A DNA stretch of 49,729 nucleotides from Clostridia bacterium (lineage in GTDB: Bacteria; Bacillota; Clostridia; Oscillospirales; SIG627). Position numbers and translations under genes: made by a program. Location: positions 1-49,729 of the forward strand of contig JAFQMA010000004.1 in assembly GCA_017414535.1 (NCBI GenBank). The letters are read 5' to 3'. Below the pieces are notes generated by a model. It had not been told where the DNA came from. It searched no databases and saw only the letters and a list, made by a program, of their open reading frames with translations. Below are positions 40,562 through 45,938 of the stretch, one piece after another (within the stretch, counting starts at the first letter, position 1; each line of letters starts with the position of its first letter).

Positions 40562-41179
40562 ATGCCTGCCACCATGATGCATCTGTACGCGGGTTGCCGC
40601 CTGTTCCCCTCGCGGAACGAGAGCTTTTTGCTGGGCTGTATCCTGCCCGACTGTGTGGATGCCGACCGCGCGCTGAAGGACCGTCTGCATTTTCGGGACG
40701 TGGAGCCCACGGAGCGCCTGCCCCATCTTGTGGGCTTCGGTAAGCTCCTGGATCTTGCGCGCCCCTTCGATCTGGGGGTACTGTTCCACTTTTATCTGGA
40801 TTATCTGTGGGATAACGGACCCCAGAGCGCTCACCGCAGAAGCTACTCCGGTGACAATTGGTTTCGGGATTACCGCAAGGAATTAAGGCGTGCGGGCAGC
40901 ATCACCGCACAGCGCTTCGAGGAAAACGACGCCCTTTGGCAACGCCTTGCCGAGGCGGTGAAGGACCCCGCCCTGCGGGAGAGCGTTTTTCTGCTTCCCG
41001 AGGAGGACGTACAGAGCTTTATGGCCTTTAACGTGCACTTTCATACCGAGGAACGCCTGCCCGAATCGGCTGTGTTCTCCGCCGCGGTGGTGGAGGAATT
41101 TACCGATCGTGCCGTGCGCGCCTTCCGTTTGTTTTTGAATCAATTTTTCCCCGAATTAAGAGGAGGAACCGTTCTGTGA
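40562..41179 (+). CDS. Zinc-dependent phospholipase C-like protein
   Basis: A 205-residue soluble protein. The start MPATMMHLYAGCRLF, the LGCILPDCVD motif, the LHFRD segment and a later FHFYLDYLWD pattern resemble zinc-dependent phospholipase C / S1-P1 nuclease-fold proteins common in Firmicutes, in which His and Asp residues bind zinc. No signal peptide is visible, unlike secreted phospholipases, so the substrate is uncertain. It starts 7 bp after queT with a GAGGTAAG site, and its stop overlaps the GTG start of ddl. Confidence 0.65.
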   Translation: MPATMMHLYAGCRLFPSRNESFLLGCILPDCVDADRALKDRLHFRDVEPTERLPHLVGFGKLLDLARPFDLGVLFHFYLDYLWDNGPQSAHRRSYSGDNWFRDYRKELRRAGSITAQRFEENDALWQRLAEAVKDPALRESVFLLPEEDVQSFMAFNVHFHTEERLPESAVFSAAVVEEFTDRAVRAFRLFLNQFFPELRGGTVL

Positions 41180-42111
41180 GACAAGAGAGAGTGATGGTAC
41201 TGATGGGCGGCGTCAGCCCCGAGCGAGAGATCAGCCTGCGCAGCGGCAAGGCGGCCGCCGCCGCTTTGCGAGAGAGGTTCGAGCACGTGACGGAGCTGGA
41301 TCTGACCCCTGAGAGTCTGCCCGTTTTGGTGGAGGAAAAGCCGGACGTGGCCTTTATTGCCCTTCACGGCGTGCTGGGCGAGGACGGTGCCCTGCAGGGG
41401 CTTTTGGAGTGGCGCGGCATTCCCTATACGGGACCCGGCGTGGCCGCCAGCGCCCTTTGCATGGACAAGATCACAACAAAAATGATCCTGCGGGAGTGCG
41501 GCGTTGCCACGGCGCCCTTTCTGGCTCTTTCTCCCGATGAGGATGCGAAGGAGGCCGCTTCCCGCGCCTTGGCGGAGCTGGGGCTTCCCCTGGTGCTGAA
41601 ATCCTGCCGTCAGGGCAGCAGCATCGGCACTGCCATCGTGAGATGCGCGGAGGAGGCCGCCCCCACCCTGCGGGAGCTGTTCGCCCTGGGCGATCCCGTT
41701 TTGGCAGAGAAATTTCTGTCGGGCACGGAGCTTTCCATTCCCGTTTTGGGGAACGATGCTCTCACCGCCCTGCCCGTTATCGAGATCGTGGCGGACGGCG
41801 AATTTTACGATTTTGAATCCAAATATACCCCCGGCAAGAGTCGCCACGTGATCCCTGCCCGCATTTCCCCCGCGGTGGAGGAAAAGGCCAAGGAGCTGGC
41901 TTTCCGATCCTTCCGTGCCACGGGCTGTCGCGGCATCGCCCGTGTGGATCTGATGCTGGACGGGACGGGGGAGCCCTTCGTCATTGAATTGAATACCATC
42001 CCCGGCATGACCGAGACCAGTCTTGTGCCCGACGCCGCCCGCCACGCGGGAATGAGCTTCGGTGAGCTGGCCGAACGGCTGGTGGACCTTGCGTTGGAAA
42101 AAAGGGCCTGA
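41176..42111 (+). CDS. ddl: D-alanine-D-alanine ligase
   Basis: ATP-dependent ligation of two D-alanines for peptidoglycan precursors. The 311-residue protein starts MVLMGGVSPEREISLRSG after a short N-terminus, has HGVLGEDGALQGLLE, GPGVAASALCMDKITTK, the ATP-grasp VLKSCRQGSSIGT, and the metal-binding end VIELNTIPGMTETSLVP, all ddl hallmarks. The start is a GTG at 41,176 overlapping the preceding stop (GTGA), with AGGAGG 9 bp upstream. Its stop codon lies inside the stem of its terminator. Confidence 0.94.
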   Translation: MRQERVMVLMGGVSPEREISLRSGKAAAAALRERFEHVTELDLTPESLPVLVEEKPDVAFIALHGVLGEDGALQGLLEWRGIPYTGPGVAASALCMDKITTKMILRECGVATAPFLALSPDEDAKEAASRALAELGLPLVLKSCRQGSSIGTAIVRCAEEAAPTLRELFALGDPVLAEKFLSGTELSIPVLGNDALTALPVIEIVADGEFYDFESKYTPGKSRHVIPARISPAVEEKAKELAFRSFRATGCRGIARVDLMLDGTGEPFVIELNTIPGMTETSLVPDAARHAGMSFGELAERLVDLALEKRA

Positions 42112-42127
42112 GATCAGGCCCTTTTTT
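42098..42127 (+). terminator. Terminator overlapping the ddl stop
   Basis: AAAAAA, GGGCCTGA, GA, TCAGGCCC, TTTTTT. It is followed directly by a type F hairpin array. Confidence 0.9.
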
Positions 42128-42213
42128 CAGTGAAATCGCACTGTGTGCGGTGAAATCCGCTGACGCGGATGAAATTTTGCCTCACGGCAAAGTGAAATAT
42201 TTGCTTCGCAAAT
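42126..42213 (+). repeat. Type F hairpin array, copy 4
   Basis: GTGAAAT, hairpin CGCACTGTGTGCG, GTGAAAT, hairpin CCGCTGACGCGG, ATGAAAT, hairpin TTTGCCTCACGGCAAA, GTGAAAT, hairpin ATTTGCTTCGCAAAT. A terminator-like hairpin (about 42,219-42,255) closes it. Confidence 0.88.
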
Positions 42214-42953
42214 GATAAGGAAGCCTTCCTGCTTACGCAGAAAGGCCTCTTTTTTATGCGCGGCTGGATGGATGGGATGAAATTCTGTAGGGAAGGGCAC
42301 GCGCTGTCTTGGTGGGGTGCGCCGCAGGCGCATGGATGGGTGCGAGCCTGTTATGCCTCGTCCCGCATGCGGACCGTCGGGGACGCCGGTCCCTACAAGA
42401 TGTTTTTCTCCCTCGGTTTTTTCGTAGGGCGGGGGCTTGCTCCCGCCGCAACGTAGCAAATTTTGCTTTGTATCTTCCTGTTTACATACAAAGGGCGATC
42501 GAGCAAGCCTCCCGACCAGAGGGAGGGGGACCACGGATGTGGTGGAAGGATCCTGCGCGTGTAGCAATATAGCACTACGCCCCTTCGTGCGCGTGCTCCT
42601 TCAGTCACCTCCGGTGCCAGCTCCCTCCGGTCGGGAGCCTCTCCGCCCAAACTGTTTTATGACAGAAAGATACAAAAAATAAATCTGTCGCTAACGCCTC
42701 ATCCTCCCCCCGACCGGGAAGGCAACGCCCGCCCGAATGATTATGATAAATTCCCCTACAAACAGACCCGAACGAGAGGTTGGGGTGCGCCGCAAGCGAA
42801 TGGATGGGTGCGAGTTTGTTTCATCATGCCCCGCAAGCGGACCGTCGGGGACGCCGGTCCCTACAGTCAAAATTTGTTTTGGTATGCAACAGGAAGGGGC
42901 AAGGTGCACACCGTTACGCGGCGGGGGGTGAGGGTACGCCCTACGACAAAAAC
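42214..42953. repeat. Intergenic repeat mosaic
   Basis: No gene is supported. In order: a GCCTTCC/GAAAGGC hairpin with T6, a GGATGGGTGCGAG segment (about 42,330), palindromes GGACCGTCGGGGACGCCGGTCC (about 42,372) and GGCGGGGGCTTGCTCCCGCC (about 42,428), a type E repeat (42,505-42,643), a CCCCCGACCGGGAAGGC segment, a second GGATGGGTGCGAG (about 42,800) and a second GGACCG...GGTCC palindrome (about 42,838). Confidence 0.8.
42505..42643 (+). repeat. Type E repeat, copy 3
   Basis: Same core as copies at 2500 and 19,964 (GGGGGACCACGGATGTGGTG through CTCCTTCAGTCACC). Confidence 0.85.
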
Positions 42954-43143
42954 AAAAACCCATCGGAGTATTTCATCCGATGGGCTATCCGCAATGATTC
43001 AGCTATGTTCAACAAACGATTCATAAGACAACGGGGTCTTAAGCCGCCGAGGGACGCAAAAATTCGCGCCGCTAAGCGAACGCCAAGAACGGTAATAAAT
43101 GTAGCTGTCATTTGGGGATCAAGATAGGGTTATTTCCTTCATT
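42954..43143 (-). ncRNA. Candidate small RNA (orphan transcription unit)
   Basis: A minus-strand unit with a clear promoter (43,150-43,178) and a clear terminator (CCCATCGGA...CCGATGGG followed by TTTTTG, 42,954-42,984), giving an RNA of about 185-190 nt. Internal pairing is extensive: CAGCTA and AATGA near the 5' side match TAGCTG and TCATT near the 3' side, and TAAGAC/GTCTTA forms an inner hairpin. A 56-codon frame runs through it (ATG near 43,114) but lacks a ribosome binding site and reads through the terminator. I do not recognise tmRNA, SRP RNA or RNase P; 6S-like RNA cannot be excluded. Confidence 0.6.
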
Positions 43144-43149
43144 ACGCTC

Positions 43150-43178
43150 AGTATACCATGTTTAAAACGATATTGCAA
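43150..43178 (-). promoter_or_regulatory. Sigma-A promoter of the candidate small RNA
   Basis: On the minus strand TTGCAA (43,173-43,178), 17-nt spacer, TATACT (43,150-43,155). Confidence 0.85.
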
Positions 43179-43250
43179 TAGTTTTTACACTTTATTGCCA
43201 ACACTATCGTCATTCTTGTAGGGTAAAATAGAACAAAGGGTGGTGATTGC

Positions 43251-43559
43251 ATGGACGAGAAAAGCTTTGCCTTGCGTTTGGCGCAGCTGCGGGAAAAGAA
43301 AAAGGTCTCCGCACGGGAAATGAGTCTTTCCATCGGCCAGAACGCAAGCTATATCAACAGCATCGAATCGGGAAAAATGCTCCCGTCCCTCAGCGGGTTT
43401 TTCTATATTTGCGAATACTTGGGGATCACCGAAAGCGAGTTCTTTGATTGGGAAAATAAAGATCCTTCCAAATTGAATGCTGTTTTGCAGGATATGAAGA
43501 AGCTGAGCGAAGGGCAGCTGGACAACGTTGCAGCGCTGATCAAGGAATTGATAAAATGA
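43251..43559 (+). CDS. XRE family HTH protein
   Basis: A 102-residue DNA-binding protein. Residues of about 6-62 form a Cro/C1-type helix-turn-helix: LRLAQLREKKKVSAREMSLSIGQNASYINSIESGKMLPSLSGFFYICEYLGI. The C-terminal 40 residues are a short helical tail (PSKLNAVLQDMKKLSEGQLDNVAALIKEL), possibly for dimerisation. Proteins of this pattern are common single-gene regulators in Firmicutes and in mobile elements. An AGGGTGG site precedes the ATG; no clear -35/-10 pair was found. A terminator follows. Confidence 0.88.
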   Translation: MDEKSFALRLAQLREKKKVSAREMSLSIGQNASYINSIESGKMLPSLSGFFYICEYLGITESEFFDWENKDPSKLNAVLQDMKKLSEGQLDNVAALIKELIK

Positions 43560-43567
43560 TGAAAACG

Positions 43568-43597
43568 AGAGGTCGAAGCAATCGGCCTCTTTTTTTG
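43568..43597 (+). terminator. Terminator of the first HTH gene
   Basis: AGAGGTCG, 7-nt loop, CGGCCTCT, TTTTTTT. Confidence 0.85.
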
Positions 43598-43690
43598 CGC
43601 CCGAATGAAAGGGTAATTTTTGTAGCAAAGGATGCCGCGATCGGGGTTGTAGGACGGTGGGATTCAAAATCCCATTCGTTTCGTCTATTT

Positions 43691-43733
43691 TACTACGATT
43701 CGATAGTAAAGTCAATACTACTTTTTGATAGTA
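43691..43733. promoter_or_regulatory. Duplicated operator upstream of the second HTH gene
   Basis: Two copies of the same inverted repeat TACTAC-N5-GATAGTA (43,691-43,708 and 43,716-43,733), 25 bp centre to centre. A TATACT box follows at 43,736-43,741 and the HTH start at 43,761, so autoregulation by the small HTH protein is likely. Confidence 0.75.
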
Positions 43734-43760
43734 GATATACTTACCTTAGAGGTGAGTGAT

Positions 43761-43964
43761 ATGTATTATCCCCGATTGAGAGACCTTCGCGAGGACCACG
43801 ATCTGGTTCAAAAGGAGGTTGCGGCCATTCTCGGCATTGATCAAAGAGTATACAGCAACTACGAATTGGGCAAAAGAGAGATCCCCACCCGCTTTGTGAT
43901 TGCTTTGGCAAAGCATTATAAAACCAGTACAGACTACATTTTGGGTCTGACGGACAAGATTTAA
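43761..43964 (+). CDS. Small XRE family HTH protein
   Basis: A 67-residue protein that is essentially one helix-turn-helix domain: LRDLREDHDLVQKEVAAILGIDQRVYSNYELGKREIPTRFVIALAKHYKTSTDYILGLTDK. Such minimal proteins act as repressors. The start chosen is the ATG at 43,761 with GAGGTGAG upstream. Duplicated inverted repeats lie immediately upstream (43,691-43,733). A hairpin terminator follows the stop. Confidence 0.88.
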   Translation: MYYPRLRDLREDHDLVQKEVAAILGIDQRVYSNYELGKREIPTRFVIALAKHYKTSTDYILGLTDKI

Positions 43965-43970
43965 TCCTGC

Positions 43971-44005
43971 AAAAGCCTTTCCGAAATTCGGAAGGGCCTC
44001 TTTTT
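43971..44005 (+). terminator. Terminator of the second HTH gene
   Basis: GCCTTTCCG, AAATT, CGGAAGGGC, CC, then T tract. Same family as the GCCTTTCCG hairpins near 18,650, 20,450 and 44,470. Confidence 0.85.
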
Positions 44006-44211
44006 TTATAATAAAATATAAAAATTAAAAGGTTTTTGGGAAGGGTACAGGATCCATGGCGACCTCATCCGTCACGGCTTTGCCGTGCCACCTTCCCCCA
44101 CCGGGGAAGGCTTCTTTTTGTTGAAAAAAGGTTTCCCGTGAAAAAATTCTATTTTCTTTTTCTGCACGGGATCTCTCCCGATATGGGGATTATATCCCCT
44201 TAATATTAAAG
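44006..44211. repeat. Interrupted type A repeat and flanking non-coding DNA
   Basis: Type A copy 12 lies at 44,028-44,140 with the 63-bp nested insert at 44,051-44,113 (minus orientation). On its right are two short palindromes, CGGGATCTCTCCCG near 44,167-44,180 and GGGGATTATATCCCC near 44,185-44,199. No gene was seen. Confidence 0.75.
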
Positions 44212-44240
44212 ATTATAACCCCCATAATAAGAAATGTCAA
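44212..44240 (-). promoter_or_regulatory. Perfect consensus promoter pointing away from the HTH gene
   Basis: On the minus strand TTGACA (44,235-44,240), 17-nt spacer, TATAAT (44,212-44,217): exact match to both hexamers. No gene lies downstream on this strand for more than 4 kb to the left. The motif TATGGGG(A/G)TTATA occurs in inverted orientation around it (about 44,183 and 44,211-44,226). Confidence 0.8.
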
Positions 44241-44252
44241 GGGGGGATAGAA

Positions 44253-44459
44253 ATGATAGTATTTGATCCGCTGTGGGAAACGTTGAAGCGCACGGGAAAG
44301 AGCACCTATTGGCTACGGGAGACCTGCGGCATCGACAGCAAAACGATACGCCGTCTGAAAGCGAACGAAAACGTGGAAACAAAAACGCTGGATAAGCTGT
44401 GTACCGCTTTGGATTGTGACCTTTCCGACGTTCTTTTCTATCGCAAGGATGAAGCCTAA
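44253..44459 (+). CDS. Small HTH protein (Cro/C1 type)
   Basis: A 68-residue protein made of one helix-turn-helix: LWETLKRTGKSTYWLRETCGIDSKTIRRLKANENVETKTLDKLCTALDCDLSDVLFY. This matches the small YozG-type / HTH_26 regulators of Firmicutes. GGGGGGATAG precedes the ATG. No plus-strand promoter is clear; the gene start is only 13 bp right of a consensus minus-strand promoter, so this gene product might control that promoter. Confidence 0.88.
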   Translation: MIVFDPLWETLKRTGKSTYWLRETCGIDSKTIRRLKANENVETKTLDKLCTALDCDLSDVLFYRKDEA

Positions 44460-44460
44460 A

Positions 44461-44496
44461 GCAAAAGCCTTTCCGAAATTCGGAAAGGCTTTTTGC
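44461..44496. terminator. Terminator after the third HTH gene
   Basis: GCAAAAGCCTTTCCG, AAATT, CGGAAAGGCTTTTTGC; symmetrical, so it may work in both directions. Confidence 0.85.
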
Positions 44497-44525
44497 TTTA
44501 TAAGGTGGGAATAAATCATAAAAAC

Positions 44526-44584
44526 ACCAAAAGTTTTTGGGGTGGGTTTGGGAGGGGCTTTTTGCCGAAAAAGCTCCTCCCAAG
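44526..44584 (-). repeat. Type A'' repeat, copy 13
   Basis: Variant hairpin GGGAG(G)AGCTTTTT/AAAAAGCCCCTCCC with a GGTGGGTTTGG flank, beginning about 20 bp past the AEC transporter stop. Confidence 0.8.
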
Positions 44585-44604
44585 AAAAATCTCCGTCAAA
44601 AAAT

Positions 44605-45564
44605 TCAGATCAGAAGGGTAAAGCCGAGGTACAGCAGGGGGATGGTGGCAATGGAAAGCAGGGTGGTGCCCATAGTAGCGGAAACGGCCTCGTCCACACT
44701 GCCGCCGTAGGTATCGGCCAGGGTGGGGGCAAGCCCCGCCGTGGGCATGGCAAAGGAAACGAAGGCGGCAAGCATGATCTCTCGGGTGAGGATGGCGGGC
44801 AAAAGCGGCCGCAGGCACAGAAGCAGTCCCAGCACCACCGCGGGGAACAGGATCAGCTTCATGAGGGAGACGGCAGGCAGATGCCCGCCCGTAAAGACCC
44901 GCTTCCAGCCTGCGGCGGCCATTTTCATACCCAAAACGGTCATGGAAAGGGGCGTGACCATGGCGGAGAAATGCCCCGCAAAGGTACCGATCTCGGGAAC
45001 GAGCTCTCCCAGCCCCGAAAGGTTAACGACAATGCCCGCCACAAAGGAAAGCAATGCGGGGCTGAGCAGGGCCTTTTTGGGGCTGATGGCCCCTTTATCT
45101 CCCGAAACGAAATAGATGCCCACGGTATAGAGGAACACCGTAGTGATGATATTGATGCTGATGAGGGGCGCCATGACGGGACTGTCCCCGCCGAACACAG
45201 CCAGCCCCAGCGGAATGCCCAGAAAGCCGTTATTGGGGATGTTTGCGCAGAAGCGCATCATACCGCGGCGCTCTTCATCGCGGATGCCGCCCGTCAGAAG
45301 CACCGCAAGCAGGGCGGACAGGCTCAGCCCGAGGAGCGCGATGACCGCGCCCGTGGCCACACTGCCGAAGGTGGCACCCGTCAATTGGATCTTGGTGACC
45401 GTGCCGTGGAAGATCATCATGGGAAAGGCGATCTTCATGAGAAACAGGGACAGGATGCCCGAATGCTCCTCCTTTAAAATTTTGCCCTTGACCAGAAAAA
45501 AGCCCGGCAGGGCCAGTGCCACGAACAGAAGCACGTTCTTGCCCATGACGAAAAACGTTTCCAT
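44605..45564 (-). CDS. AEC family transporter
   Basis: A 319-residue integral membrane protein with ten hydrophobic segments in two groups of five, as in the auxin efflux carrier (AEC) family. Bacterial members export or import small organic acids such as malate. Visible family features include ALPGFFLVKGKILKEEH near the first helix, the conserved FCANIPNNGFLGIPLG region (about 104-119) and the second-half SFAMPTAGLAPTLADTYGG (about 268-286). The substrate cannot be inferred. It has a strong promoter (45,597-45,625) and is monocistronic. Confidence 0.9.
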   Translation of the reverse strand: METFFVMGKNVLLFVALALPGFFLVKGKILKEEHSGILSLFLMKIAFPMMIFHGTVTKIQLTGATFGSVATGAVIALLGLSLSALLAVLLTGGIRDEERRGMMRFCANIPNNGFLGIPLGLAVFGGDSPVMAPLISINIITTVFLYTVGIYFVSGDKGAISPKKALLSPALLSFVAGIVVNLSGLGELVPEIGTFAGHFSAMVTPLSMTVLGMKMAAAGWKRVFTGGHLPAVSLMKLILFPAVVLGLLLCLRPLLPAILTREIMLAAFVSFAMPTAGLAPTLADTYGGSVDEAVSATMGTTLLSIATIPLLYLGFTLLI

Positions 45565-45596
45565 GCCATCTCTCCCTTTACTTTCATGCTTTCCCC

Positions 45597-45625
45597 ATTA
45601 TAGCACTCCCTCTCCCTTCGGTCAA
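45597..45625 (-). promoter_or_regulatory. Sigma-A promoter of the AEC transporter
   Basis: On the minus strand TTGACC (45,620-45,625), 17-nt spacer, TATAAT (45,597-45,602). Confidence 0.87.
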
Positions 45626-45658
45626 TGCGCTTTTTTACGGGTTTTTTACGGGTTTTTT

Positions 45659-45718
45659 ACGGGGGAGGACCTTTTGCAAAAGGTCTCTCCCCCGTACCCC
45701 CTCCCCAAAAACCTTTAA
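45659..45718 (+). repeat. Type A hairpin repeat, copy 14
   Basis: Intact copy; left member of the tightest inverted pair (gap of about 38 bp to copy 15). Preceded by three tandem ACGGGTTTTTT units (45,634-45,661). Confidence 0.9.
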
Positions 45719-45755
45719 TTATTATTTTTACTCCCCTCTGTTACAAAAATAAAAA

Positions 45756-45814
45756 CACCAAAAGTTTTTGGGGTGGGTTTGGGAGGGGCTTTTTGCCGAA
45801 AAAGCCTCTCCCAA
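45756..45814 (-). repeat. Type A'' repeat, copy 15
   Basis: Almost the same as copy 13 (GGTGGGTTTGGGAGGGGC and its matching arm). Right member of the inverted pair with copy 14, upstream of the metG promoter. Confidence 0.85.
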
Positions 45815-45855
45815 GAAAAAGGGTTTCCCGTAAAGTATATATAACTTATAAAATA

Positions 45856-45884
45856 TAGACAAAAGGGAAAAAATGGTGTATAAT
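45856..45884 (+). promoter_or_regulatory. Sigma-A promoter of metG
   Basis: TAGACA (45,856-45,861), 17-nt spacer, TATAAT (45,879-45,884). Confidence 0.85.
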
Positions 45885-45938
45885 GATTTCTGTATATTAA
45901 GGTGGGGCCCATTTGTCCCGCCGGAAAAGAGGTTCCCT

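Noticed and set aside
42990-43120. Small protein of 56 codons on the minus strand inside the candidate small RNA
   Set aside because: No ribosome binding site and the frame reads through the terminator hairpin; kept only as an alternative.
43655-43680. tRNA 3' end or attachment site (GTGGGATTCAAAATCCCA)
   Set aside because: The hairpin loop lacks the T-loop consensus, and no acceptor or anticodon arm lies upstream.
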